Shown one piece after another: positions 49,751 to 61,036 of a stretch of 64,000 bases of DNA (position 1 is its first letter; each line of letters starts with the position of its first letter). Under the pieces are notes generated by a model. The model did not search any database, was not told where the DNA came from, and was given only the letters and a program-made list of their open reading frames with translations. The stretch covers positions 23,996,501 through 24,060,500 of the forward strand of contig CM061497.1 in assembly GCA_030867185.1 (NCBI GenBank). Reading direction: 5' to 3'. The stretch is from Tagetes erecta. Lineage: Eukaryota > Streptophyta > Magnoliopsida > Asterales > Asteraceae. Made by a program: the position numbers and the translations under genes.

Positions 49751-52303
49751 TCAAAGATGTTCGATATACGCTCCTGCCCTTCCTTTTATTCCGGCCATAG
49801 GGTTTGTAATGTCTTCAGAACCGGCCTCATCTTCACTCAAATTTAGCATTGAGTCTACGAACTCTGTATCTGCGACCTCAGCATCAGGCTCAAGTTGAAC
49901 TGTTGTCTCCGCCTGTTTTTCTGCAGCTTGCTCCTCGCTTATCACCTCCAAATCAATCACTTCAACTGGTTTCTCAAACCTCTGTTCGATAGTTTGATCA
50001 AGCTGTCTTGTCAGGTCATCCATTTCCATGCGCTGATCATCCGACCTTCTCAACCTTTCGTTCACAGCCTTAAGCTCAGCACGAATCCCCCGGGCTTTGT
50101 TTGCGACCTTAACAAACAGGTTCGCTTCAGCAGCAGTGTCATCTCCAGCCCCGTGCTTAATTCTGTTCTCACACAAAACCTTTAGATCCTCGTCACAGAA
50201 GGAGAAGACCTCCATTGGATCAAATAGACGTATTTCCGGACGGTCATCTCCTTGTAATCTGATAATTGCCTCCCCAGTGCTGTTATCATAAAACCATTTG
50301 TAGAAATCCTGCAATCTGGGCGGCTGTGTGTCCGGGACCCTGACCCTTGTCATCACCTTTGGTGCAGCTATCTTCAACACAATCTTCCCCTTCCACGACA
50401 CCCAATGTCTATCCCGTTTCTGTCTCATCCTCCTCGGTTTTTGGTATCCAAAATCAACAAAGTTTGTCTTTGCAGCTTCTCGGATGGTAGCTTCGAATGC
50501 ACACGCCCTTCCGCTTTCTTCCTTCCCCAATAATGGCAGCTCTGCCAGCCTACGCAAATCCCATCTAGGAAAGGTGGCGAAGTGCTTTCGGTTCTTGACA
50601 TACGTAATGTCTCCGCCCCTCCTTTTAATCATGTAAGCATCCACCAAACAATTGTACTTCCACGCTATGATCTGCCTATCTAGCTGTTTGGTGTTGGGTT
50701 CATCTAAGTGCTGGAATATTGGTACTTCAGGAACTACTTCTTCTTCCTTTCTAAACCACTCAGACTTGTCTAGCTCAGCATGTTCAAACTGGTAACTCAT
50801 TCCCTTTTCCTCCACTTTGTATATTTCCGGCTCATCCTCAATATCTTCCTCACTTTCTGCATCGACATCAGTTTCGGGTTCATCAATCAAAGTAAAATCC
50901 ACACCCGAACCTCCTACCACTTCATCCCCTTCAAACACATCTAGATTAATCCCCATTTCCTCATCAAATACCTCCTCAGCTTCTCCCTTACTTCTGTCTC
51001 CAAAATCAACATCCATTAACGGATACTTTGCAATATCCGTTAAGGAGTTCAGTTCCGCCTCTGTCATTGCCGGTTCAGATCCAACATTCTCCTTCAAACT
51101 ATTCAATTCTTTGAAGATCCTCACGATCAGACACTGCTGGTCCCTCATCATCCGTCCCATCTCGTATATCACAGTCGATTTCTCTGCATCCTGCTTTTCA
51201 AGTTCTTCATGTTTACTTTTCAGTTCAACCAATTCGGCTTCCAGTCTCTCAACAACACCCTTTAATTCATCAGCTGATCCACCCGATGTACCCCCGGTAT
51301 CATGCCTAGCTTTCTTTGACCCTTCAGCATGTGTATCAGACTTTTTCTTGGTCCTTTGTTCCCTACCAGCATCTATCTCTGCTTGTATCTCATCAACCTC
51401 CCTATCAAATGAATAGTCTTTCTCTTTGGCATATGCCTTCCTTTTCCTAATCTTCTTCTCAACCACTTCTATATTTTCTCCGCCCCGTTTCCTTTCTGTC
51501 TCTATCAACTTCTGTATATAAACCCATCTTTCGGCCGGATACATATTTTCCCAGAGATAAGCAGTCCTGCCCACACAGTCCGACCTCACCGATTTACAAT
51601 CTTTGAATATTCTGGAATGCATATCCCAGATTTTCAGTTCTGCACCCTCCACTGGCAAATTTGGCAATTTATCATTCAGAATCATCTGAATGAATCTGGG
51701 ATACATTAACCACTTAGTCCCTTTTGTGGCATGGATGTTCTCGAGCATGTAATTGAATATCAGCTTCGCCAGATTTGCCTTCTGCCCTCGGCAGAACAGC
51801 ACCATAGCTCGAGCCCAATCCAGATTCAATCCGTCGGTTCCCCCTTTCCTATGATCTAGGCACATGATAAACACGTGAGCGATGTACCTCCACTCCTGGA
51901 TCAAGTAGGACTTGACAAACTCCATTTTCTTCTCGCCGGGCATCGGACCCTCATACCCAGCAGTCCGAAGTGCCCCATACACCTCTTCCGCCGTCATACT
52001 AACTTCTTCTCCTACATCCTCCTCTAGCCTTAGAATCCTGGCTAGATCAGCCTCTGTAAACTCCAGGTCATGTCCACATACTTTGGCACAGATACGTGAC
52101 GGCTGCACTGACACGTTCATGACCGCAGTTCGCCAGAAATCCCGAACATGCGTCTCATATACGGTGGGAGAGTGGGAGATGGCATAATGTATATGTGACG
52201 ACTTCAGCCATTTGATGGAGTCTCTATAGCTGCTGGCCTTTTCATGGTTTTCGTCAAGTAAAGCACACATGTTGTGCTTTTTCTCGAAGAATAATGTCGA
52301 CAT
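49751..52303 (-). CDS. Copia-2 extra 3' ORF, 850 residues
   Basis: Uninterrupted frame from the ATG at 52303, in the position where some plant copia elements carry an envelope-like ORF. The N-terminal roughly 220 residues form a globular region (YRDSIKWLKSSHIHYAISHS; IQEWRYIAHVFIMCLDHRKG) that is also present in the truncated ORF of copia-1. Then come basic stretches (VEKKIRKRKAYAKEKDYSFD), a predicted coiled coil at about 345-400 (VERLEAELVELKSKHEELEK), a strongly acidic middle at about 430-510 (ETDVDAESEEDIEDEPEIYK), a second globular part (WFRKEEEVVPEVPIFQHLDE; LDRQIIAWKYNCLVDAYMIK) and an acidic end. No signal peptide or membrane segment is evident, so an envelope role is not supported. 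Function unknown. Confidence 0.85.
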   Translation of the reverse strand: MSTLFFEKKHNMCALLDENHEKASSYRDSIKWLKSSHIHYAISHSPTVYETHVRDFWRTAVMNVSVQPSRICAKVCGHDLEFTEADLARILRLEEDVGEEVSMTAEEVYGALRTAGYEGPMPGEKKMEFVKSYLIQEWRYIAHVFIMCLDHRKGGTDGLNLDWARAMVLFCRGQKANLAKLIFNYMLENIHATKGTKWLMYPRFIQMILNDKLPNLPVEGAELKIWDMHSRIFKDCKSVRSDCVGRTAYLWENMYPAERWVYIQKLIETERKRGGENIEVVEKKIRKRKAYAKEKDYSFDREVDEIQAEIDAGREQRTKKKSDTHAEGSKKARHDTGGTSGGSADELKGVVERLEAELVELKSKHEELEKQDAEKSTVIYEMGRMMRDQQCLIVRIFKELNSLKENVGSEPAMTEAELNSLTDIAKYPLMDVDFGDRSKGEAEEVFDEEMGINLDVFEGDEVVGGSGVDFTLIDEPETDVDAESEEDIEDEPEIYKVEEKGMSYQFEHAELDKSEWFRKEEEVVPEVPIFQHLDEPNTKQLDRQIIAWKYNCLVDAYMIKRRGGDITYVKNRKHFATFPRWDLRRLAELPLLGKEESGRACAFEATIREAAKTNFVDFGYQKPRRMRQKRDRHWVSWKGKIVLKIAAPKVMTRVRVPDTQPPRLQDFYKWFYDNSTGEAIIRLQGDDRPEIRLFDPMEVFSFCDEDLKVLCENRIKHGAGDDTAAEANLFVKVANKARGIRAELKAVNERLRRSDDQRMEMDDLTRQLDQTIEQRFEKPVEVIDLEVISEEQAAEKQAETTVQLEPDAEVADTEFVDSMLNLSEDEAGSEDITNPMAGIKGRAGAYIEHL

Positions 52304-54537
52304 TGTGCCTGAAAAATAAACGGAGATTGATCAGAAATGAAGATTTGAAAAACAGTAAATAGATTCGCTGGAAATTAGGTTCGCTGGTAAAGCGAACCTG
52401 AGATTTTGGCACCAGAACCTATAGATTCGCTGACATGAAAAATCAGTCATTGTTGTCGAGCGAATGTGTAGGTTCGCTAGAAACAGTCGGGCGAATCTAT
52501 GTTGTTGCGCGGGCAGCATAACGACATAGGTTCGCTCGAAGTTTTGAACTTTCGTTCAGATTCGCCAGACGAACACTTAGGTTCGCTGGAAACCCTAGTT
52601 TTTGAAAAACGGCCAAAATTACAGACGATACACCATAAACAAGCATACAAAGCAACAGACAAGCAATATATACATTAAACAAGGCAATAATGAACTAAAA
52701 GCCTAACAAAAACACACTAAAACAGTCATCGATTTACAGATAATCACAGGTCGATAGATTAAACATGTTTATAGTGCGATTAAGGGTTTAAGACAGAGAT
52801 TAGGATGAAATCGATCACATACCAGACACTTAAATGATGTTTAATGTGTGAAAAAGACCGGTTGAAGTGAGAATCGAACGTTAGTGTAGAGATTTTGAAA
52901 GTCGTGCTACAGTACAGGTGACAGCGAATGTTTTGAAAAACTTCGCTGTCACAGCTTATATATACAAACATAGGTTCGCTGGCAGACAGTCTAGCGAACT
53001 TAATACAGGCCAGCGAACTTATGTACAGCGAACTTTTAGGTTCGCCAGAAGACCAAGAGTCAAAAACAACATGCGGCGGCGGAGCAAAAGTGGTTGCGGG
53101 CGAACCTGAGATTTGGGCGAACCTGTAGGTTCGCTCGCAGATTCGCTCGCACACAAAATAAAATATTTTTTTGGATTTTCTTAAATTTTAAAATCTTTGC
53201 AAATCCGTGAAAACGTCCCACGATATCAACGCTCCAAAAATAAACATATACACATATAATCCTAAAAAAAACTAGAAGAAACAAGATAGAAGTTAAAATA
53301 AAATAAAATAAAATAAAGATAAAATAACAAGGAAAAAGTTTTAAACGCTAATAAGGATATATATTCTTCATGATGTTTTGAGCGGGATCCGGAGAATCAT
53401 CGATTGGCGGGATTGCAGATATGTTTGTCCTTTTAAACCCATGCCTTAGTCCTTTCAACAAGAGATCGGCAGCTTCTTTTATCATGTTTTCGGTTTGATT
53501 GAAGAAACTCAGACAACTCAGTCCCCACAGACATCTAGGTAAAAAGAACAAGTTCTGTCATCAGGGTATATCTGAGCAATACGATTGACTTTGCTTGAAT
53601 TTCAATGATCAACTTTTGAATGTTGACCGATGCATTAGCTTCTTTTGACACTTGTGCAATTTTTGCATCTTTTCTTTGTGAGTGGAGCTTGTCAGCAATT
53701 GATTCTTTTGAATACAATGCGACTTATTATTTGGGAAACTCAAATAGTCTAGAGCTCCAGGTCTATACTGACGTATAACAGAGGAGATAAACATTTGAGC
53801 ATGCTCGGTGAATCTTCAGGTCAATACTTCCGTATAGCAGAGAAGATCCACCAACTCCAGGTCAATACTTCCGTATAGCAGAGGAGTTAAGCACTTGACA
53901 CAAGACGTTCTGAGGAGTTAACTAGTAACTCACTCAGAGGCTTTTCCGAAGAGCATCACTAGCAGCTTTTTATTTTATTTGTTTTGCATACTAGAAACTC
54001 GATTCGGGGATAGGGCGAGGGTGATTTGGGATGTTTGGAGAAATCAAGACAAAGATTTGACGCTCTCAACCCATTTTTGACAGAACCCTTATCTTTGTGC
54101 AATCCAATCACGTCAAGGAGATAATCCTTGTTGTCGAGATCTTGAGCGTTATGTTTGGCTGCTCAATCACTGTTTACTTCGTTTTCGGGCTGAGCCTATC
54201 TGACATATCCCAAACGCAATGCTTCTGACCTCCTTCAACGACTCTTCAACATCAATCAAAACGGAGATCCTGAAATAGCAAAATTTGAAAAACTATAAGT
54301 AGTTAATCTTTTATATCTTTTATATCTCCCCCAAAATTTCTATATAATAGCCGTCTAATAAGAAATTTTTGTTTTTCAGATTTTCTTAATATAAATATAC
54401 AAAGTTAAAAGAAAAATAGAAGAGAAATAAGATAAAATAAAGTAACGGAGCTATGAATCGAGTGACCCACGGATTTTTCAAAGAAAAAGAAAAGATTATT
54501 TACATATTTACAAATGGATTCTCACAGAAAAAGGTTT
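52304..54537 (-). other. Copia-2 spacer with TTCGCT motifs and short tandem repeats
   Basis: Noncoding region between pol and the 3' ORF. About 18 copies of AGGTTCGCTGG/AGATTCGCTNG or their complements lie in two clusters, 52365-52590 and 52975-53152. A separate set of three direct repeats of CAGGTCAATACTTCCGTATA with AGCAGAGGAG lies at about 53758-53890, in units of roughly 60 bp. No coding sequence recognised. Confidence 0.75.
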
Positions 54538-57500
54538 TCAAAAAGATATAAGACCCAGCATGGAGATCAGTTCATAAAAACGTGGTTTGTCAAAAGTTTT
54601 TGTGAAAAGATCAGCTTTTTGCTTTCTAGTTTCGATAGGAATAATATCAATAAACCCCTTTTCCTGTGCATCCCGGATTGCATGAATTCTTGTTTCAATG
54701 TGCTTGGTGCGAGTGTGATGAATAGGATTCTTGGCAATTCCAACAGCAGCTTCATTATCACAAAAGAGTGGCGTATGAAGAAAGTTGATGCCATAATCCA
54801 TCATCTGATGTTGAATCCAAAGCACTTGGCAACAGCAACTTGAAGCAGCAATGTATTCTGCTTCTCCTGTGGACAGAGAGACGGTTGTTTGCTTTTTGCT
54901 TTGCCACGAAACAAGACATTCTCCAAGGTATTGACATCCGCCAGTGACTGATTTCCTGTTAATCCTGCAACCAGCATGATCACTATCAGAAAAAGCATGT
55001 AAATCAAAGTTCCCACCTTTTGGGTACCAAAGTCCCAAACGAGAGGAACCCTTAAGGTAACGGGAAATTCGTTTAACAGCTTTTTCATGTGATTCTTTTG
55101 GATTGGCTTGGTAACGAGCACAGTAACACACGGCAAATGTAATATCTGGACGACTTGCAGTCAGATACATGAGAGATCCGATCATCGAGCGGTACCGATG
55201 AGCATCCACAGGATTCCCATTATCATCGGAAGTAAGGCATGTTTGAGCAGTAAAAGGAATCAATTCAGGAGAAGAGTCATCCATGCCAAACTTCGTGAGG
55301 ATTTCTTTGATATATTTCTCTTGGTGGATTAGAATCCCATCAGGCTTTTGCTCCACTTGCAGCCCCAAGAAGAAACACATCTCCCCCATTATTGTCATCT
55401 CAAAACGATCCATCATCACCTTCTCAAATTCTCTGCACAACCCTTCATTAGTCGAACCAAAAATGATATCATCAACATACACTTGAACGATCAGCAGCTC
55501 GCCATCCACCTCCTTCTTGAACAATGTCATATCTATAGCCCCACGTGAGAAACCTTTGCTGAGAAGATACTGTGTCAGGGTTTCATACCAGATCCGCGGA
55601 GCTTGATGCAACCCATACAACGATTTATCAAGCTTGTAAACCTTTGACGGGAAATCGGGATCCTCGAAACCTGGTGGTTGACAGACATAGATCTCCTCAT
55701 CAATATCTCCATATAGAAATGCACATTTCACATCCATCTGATAAACTTTAAAGTTTTTGTTCGCAGCATGAGCAAGAAAGATTCTGATGGCTTCCAGGCG
55801 AGCGACTGGAGCAAAAACTTCGGTGTAGTCAATTCCCTCCTCTTGAGCAAATCCTTGAACAACCAGTCTCGCTTTGTTTCTGATTACAACACCACGATCA
55901 TCTGGCTTGTTTCGGAAAACCCATTTAGTGCCGATTGGACACTTGTTAGGAGGAAGATCAACCAGTTCCCAAACTTTAAGCTTCCTGAATTGCTGCAGTT
56001 CCATTTGCATGGCATCCACCCAACTCGGATCTTCAAGTGCCTGTTTATAATTCTTTGGAACAACTTGAGACAGAAAGGCAGCATAAAGACATTCATTAAT
56101 CAAACCACTTTGACTCTGAGTCCGCACACCATCAGTAATAGATCCAATGATATAATCGTGAGGATGGTTTTTCAGGGTTTTGAAGTCAGTGTTGAGTAGT
56201 AAAGGATTTTGGTCGGTTGAGGGTGTTTGATTTGATGGTTGTGGAGGTGTAGGTGATGGGATGGTAGTGGATGTGGATGGAATATCTGATGGAGAAGTTT
56301 GAACAGTTTGAGGTGGTGGAGGTGATGGGATGTCAAATGAAGTGGGTGGTAGTTGTGAAGCAGATGTGGAAGGTTGTGGTTGTGATGGTGTAGGTGAATG
56401 ATTGAAAATAGAAACTGATGTGTGTGGAATGATGTCGTCATCGTCAGAGTCAGGAAGATTAAATGATTTGAAAATGGTGGTGGAATCATAAAACCATGCC
56501 GGTTCACTACCAATACTGGTGGTGTTTGACTCTTGCCAGTCAACATAGTAGGACTCTTGCACAATCCGCGTTCGCTTGTTGTAAACACGATACGCCTTTT
56601 ATGTGGTCGAGTATCCCACAAAGAAGCATTCATCAGAGACAGCACCAAACTTCGTCTTCTGATCTTGAGTATTCAAAAGAGTGCAAGAACATCCAAAGGG
56701 GCGCAGAAAATCAATCAGCGGCTTAATTCCTCGAAACAGTTGATATGAAGTCTTCATCTTTTCCTTGACAATCAGTACCCTGTTAAGAACATAAGCTGCA
56801 CAATTAACTGCTTAAGCCCAGAAAATAATTGGAAGTTTTGACTCGATCAGCATAGTTCTAGCGGCCTCCACAAGGGTTCGATTCTTCCTTTCAGCAACAC
56901 CATTTTGTTGTGGTGTTCGGGCAGCGCTAAACTGTCTGAGAATACCCCGTTGTTCACAGAAGGAGTTGAAGATGTGGTTTCTGAATTCAGTTCCGTTATC
57001 GCTTCTGATGGCTTGAACCTTCTTCTTTCCCAGAACCTCGATTAGAGGTATTAGCTTCATCAACTCTTCGGCAGTCTCACTCTTGTTTGCCATGAATCTC
57101 ACCCAGGTGTACCTAGAGTAATCATCTGTGACAACCAAGCAATAAGACTTTTTAGCAATAGATTTGACACTTATTGGACCAAATAAATCAGTATGTAACA
57201 ATTCGAGGGGTTCTGAGATAGTATTTGTAATTTTGAGTTTATGTGGCTTTTTGTGCTGTTTTCCTTTAGCACAAGCCATGCATTTCTCAACCACTGAAAA
57301 GTCTTTGAGTGGTAAACCCCTAACTAAATTGTTCTTAACCAATTTATTCAGAATTTTAAAATTAATGTGCCCTAAACGTTTATGCCACAAAAATGATTCA
57401 AAAGATGATGCTTTAGACAGAAGACATGTCACGGTGGAATTTGATTCTTTTGATCCCATATTCAGCATATAGGTATCATTTCGTCTCGGAGCTCGCATGA

Positions 57501-59460
57501 TCACCATATCTTCAGGAATGGTAAACTCTGGCTTCAAGAACAGGCATTCATTAGGAAGAAACATCACAGGAATATTTTTATCACAGATTTGTGATACACT
57601 CAGAAGATTGAATGCCAGTTCAGGAACATAGTTGATGTCTTCCAAAGTAAGTGAGCCATTTGAGACTTCTCCTTGACCAATCATCTTCCCACCTTTCTTA
57701 TCTCCCGCAAAAGCAACATAACCTCCATTTATGATCCTATAGTTAGTAAGAAGATCCTTCAATCCTGTCATATGTCTGGAACATCCGCTGTCAATATGCC
57801 AATGACTATTTACAACGGCATTTGAATGTTCCAGTTTCTCGGCGGCCAGAGCACGATCACATTGGCAATAGGGAGTGCTTCTTTTGAATTCATCAACTGC
57901 ATCCAGCCTTGCCTTCTCAATCATTTCTTCCAAGCTAACCTTAGACTCCTCCTCATGCTTCACTTCATTAACAGCAGCTTCACAAACTAATCCTGAATGA
58001 TTCAGATGTCCTTGAGCAATAACATCTGATTGAACTTTAACAACATTCTCCACTTTCTCTTCCTCTTCTTTTTCATAAAATTCTTTGAACGGATCAAAGA
58101 GATTTATATCATTGTCATCAAACTCAGCAATTTCAGCAACAAGGGCATGGTTAATCTCCTCCTTGGTTTCTTCAATTTCTGCACTCCAGTCAAAGTTGGT
58201 GAGCAGTGCAGTTTCATTCTTTGACTTTGCTTCCTCAACCTTTTCTTGAATTGGAGCAGATCTTGGATTTGCAGAGTTAACTGGCTCAGTAACGATTGGC
58301 AATGGGCATTCTCTCTTGAAGTGGCCCAGTTGTTTGCAGTTATAGCATCGTAACTTTCCCTTGTCATACCCCAGCTTAACATTCTGTCCCTGATTTCCAA
58401 AGTTTCTTCTACCAGTTCTTTCCATGAATCGTCTGGCACGAAGAGTGAGCATAGCCATCTGCCATTGAATATCTGTTTCCTCCAGATCATCAGGGTCCAC
58501 CTGATACATATCTTCTACTGTCATACCCTTCCCTTTCAACTCACCTGCAACAAGAGCTTCATAACTGTGAACAAACATTCCAAATAAAGCCATGGTATCT
58601 GACGGAATCTGAGTGGTGACAGATGCATTTGAGCTTGAACCAGCGTTTGTAGATGCACCAGCAGATTTAGCAGACACATGACCAGATGATCCTCTAGATG
58701 CAGCACTGTACATGTATGAGTTTGCAGCGGATGAGATAAGTGCAGCATTTTGAGAGGGAATGTTTGGAACCATCATTGACTGATTATATTCTCTTCTTTT
58801 CACATCAAGGTCGAAAGACTTCAGCTTGTTGATGACGTCCATCAGTTTGTAGTCAGGAAAGTTCCTCTCTTGTTTCAGCAGCTTGATTTGAAGGCTCCAT
58901 TGAGGAGGAAGAGAATCTAACAGTTTTGCTACTTGTTCATGATTGCCGAGCTTATCGTCATACTTCTTCAGATTACTTGACACAGACAGGAATCGATTTG
59001 TAATATCAGTCAAGTTCTCTTGTGAATACCCAACAAAAGAGTTGAATTCCTTTTCAGCTTGAGCTTTTCTGTCCAGTTTCAGATCCTCATTGCCATCATA
59101 AAATTCACACAATGCATCATATAGGCTTTTTGCAGTTGTGTGTTCAGCAAACCTGTTGAATATGTCCTGATGCAGGCAGAGTATCAATGCCCCTAGTGCC
59201 TTCTTGTCACGATCAAGTAACTTGATATCTGTTTCAGTAAAAGTAGTTGGATCTGTGTTTACTGAGGTGACGGTTCCCTCAACAGTTGTTGGCACGTGCG
59301 GGCCATTTACTATAGATTCCCATTGGTTGTAGTCTGTGTAATAGAAGAAAGCTTTCAAACATCTTTTCCAGTCTTCAAAGTTTTCACCACTAACAAGCCT
59401 CGGTGGCCTGTTAGGTTGAACGCTGTCCAGATCATTCATATTAAGAGTTGATGAAGTCAT
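54538..59460 (-). pseudogene. Copia-2 gag-pol polyprotein (two nonsense codons)
   Basis: Frame of 1,641 codons from the ATG at 59460 (MTSSTLNMNDLDSV). Order: UBN2-type gag (NFEDWKRCLKAFFYY), zinc knuckle CYNCKQLGHFKREC at about residue 370, protease HIDSGCSRHMTG (about 553), integrase HHCC domain (WHKRLGHINF...CMACAKGKQ, about 690), integrase core with Asp in LLHTDLFGP (about 757), Asp in RSDNGTEF (about 822) and Glu in GVAERKNR, RT with QMDVKCAFLYG and YVDDIIFGST (about 1327), RNase H (SDSDHAGCRINRKS to KQKADLFTKTFD). TAA codons at 56814-56812 and 56601-56599, both after the integrase core, are the only breaks seen. No frameshift between them. Confidence 0.93.
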
Positions 59461-59479
59461 AACTTTGAACAGATAATAG

Positions 59480-59765
59480 ATTCGCTGAAAGCAAACAGTT
59501 TCGCTGGCTAGATTCGCTCGAAGAACACAGCAGATTCGCTGGTAGATTCGCTGGTGAGCAAACAGTTTCGCTGACAAGCAAGCACAGATTCGCTCGCCTG
59601 ATTTTGGCAGTAGTTTCGCTTGCACAGTCAGCCAAACAAGTGAACTTTCGTTCGATGATATGTCAGATTCGCTGGTCACAACACAAACCAATACAGGACA
59701 AAGATTTGAAATAGGTTCGCTGGTAGAACAGTCAGTTTCGCTGGTTGAACAGATAGTTTCGCTGG
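59480..59765 (-). repeat. TTCGCT motif cluster in copia-2 leader
   Basis: About fourteen copies of GATTCGCTGG, AGTTTCGCTGG or AGGTTCGCTGG (plus-strand reading) in 290 bp between the LTR and gag. The same word occurs in the 3' spacer and LTRs of this element and nowhere else in the window in comparable density. Confidence 0.88.
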
Positions 59766-59997
59766 TAGCTCAACCACCCTGCAACAGTACGGAAACAGCC
59801 CGAAAACCTTCAAAACTTGACCATTTGCATACACGTTTGTTTTAAGAGCTTCCTATGACCAAATACCACAATCTTTGAGCAAAATACAACTCCAAAACAC
59901 TAAAAACAAGCTTCGAACAGAATCAAAAGTGTTTTGACCCAAAAACTTCAAAAATCAACACAAAAATCACTAGAATCAAACAATCAAGAGCACTAAG

Positions 59998-60009
59998 GCT
60001 CTGATACCA
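59998..60009 (-). other. Copia-2 primer-binding site
   Basis: Minus strand TGGTATCAGAGC, the standard initiator-Met-tRNA primer-binding site of plant copia elements, three bases inside the 5' LTR edge. Confidence 0.92.
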
Positions 60010-60012
60010 TAT

Positions 60013-60518
60013 TGTTGGTCCATAATGATCGTGATTTTAGTGCTTTGTTGACTTGTTTAACACAAATATATCCAAGACTTGAAGAACAAAGTGTAAAATA
60101 TCCAAACAACCTAATAACGAGATTCAACACACAATCGAGGTAAATAAGCTACAAAGATAAGTAGAATATGCTCCTAGCACCTCAAATTGAACGATTACAC
60201 AACACAAATCAGTGAATAACAGCTCTAGTAAAAGATGTGCAAAAGTTGTATAAAGTGAAGATAAGGTTACAATATATAGTAGTGTTAGGTTCGCTGATAG
60301 ATTCGCTCTAGCGAATCTATCTAGCGAACCAACACAGGTTCGCTGGGCACATAGGTTCGCCCAGTCGACACCTCAATACAAAAGACTACTTGACCTGCGG
60401 GCGAATCTATAGATTCGCCCGTAGGTTCGCTAGTACAAGTACAATTACAAGTTAAACAGTTACAAACAAAAGTAACACCGACAAGCCGGTGAGTCCAACC
60501 TATACATAGTGACTATCA
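60013..60518 (-). repeat. Copia-2 5' LTR
   Basis: 506 bp, matching the 3' LTR with only two substitutions noticed (GATTTCAG versus GATTTTAG; CTACAGAG versus CTACAAAG). The 24-nt palindrome recurs at 60398-60421. Confidence 0.95.
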
Positions 60519-60952
60519 AAATGATGTTTACATGGAAAGACCCCAATCACTAGCTCATTCAAGCCCCCTAAAACCCTAATTGCCATTTTCTATTTATAGC
60601 CTAATGACACTTTGGACTAATGACAATTAGGACCCTAAACTTAGACTAAAACATGAAAAATAAGAAAGAATACAAATAAACCCTAATGTTTAGTCTAATA
60701 TATATTTTGTCATTAAGGCAAAATATATATATTACATAAAATACTTAAAATGACGAAACTGATTAAATATATTTTGTTGACACAAAATATATTTATTAAC
60801 AATTAAACTCCGTCGCCTTCAACGTCTTGTCTCTAATCTTCGTCCCGAATGCGTCGTCTTGACTTTTGCGTTGACTTTGACCATTGACGTTGACTTTTGT
60901 TGACTTTGACTGTGTTGATAATATTAGACTACAATTCAGGTCCAACACTATC

Positions 60953-61036
60953 TTTCGCATCCAAGTAATCCTTTAAGCAAATCGACATCTCCACAGCCGG
61001 AGCGGTTAGTCGAGTCCTCCGTGTCGATATCACCCT
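60953..61036 (-). pseudogene. hAT transposase dimerisation-region fragment
   Basis: Minus strand encodes RVISTRRTRLTAPAVEMSIC followed by LKDYLDAKDR, the C-terminal region characteristic of plant hAT transposases. It continues in the same protein, across the nested insertions, into the tail at 48898-49042. It is cut at 61036 by the start of the second copy of the tandem duplication. Confidence 0.82.

Larger units (their letters stand above)
49182..60518 (-). mobile_element. Full-length Ty1/copia element 2 with extra 3' ORF
   Basis: Two LTRs of exactly 506 bp (49182-49687 and 60013-60518) with only two mismatches noticed, flanked by the perfect duplication AAATG (49177-49181 and 60519-60523). 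Order on the minus strand: 5' LTR, primer-binding site, leader, gag-pol in one frame, 2.2-kb spacer, 850-residue ORF, polypurine tract, 3' LTR. Total 11,337 bp. Only two nonsense codons were found in gag-pol, so this is a young insertion. Layout suggests SIRE/Maximus-type copia. Confidence 0.93.
49043..60947. mobile_element. Copia-type solo LTR in the hAT gene, split by copia-2
   Basis: The LTR starts TGTTGGTCCCAAAACACT at 49043 and ends TTCAGGTCCAACA at 60947 (near-perfect inverted ends). It is flanked by the 5-bp direct repeat CTATC (49038-49042 and 60948-60952). Only 49043-49181 and 60519-60947 belong to it (about 560 bp); the rest is copia-2. No internal coding region, so it is a solo LTR. 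Strand cannot be told. Confidence 0.8.

Noticed and set aside
49895..51416. Plus-strand frames opposite the 850-residue ORF
   Set aside because: They are antisense shadows rich in Ser and Leu from complementary Glu/Asp/Lys codons and have no domain.
49751..52303. Retroviral envelope gene
   Set aside because: Position fits an env-like ORF, but no signal peptide, membrane segment or glycoprotein-like pattern is visible.
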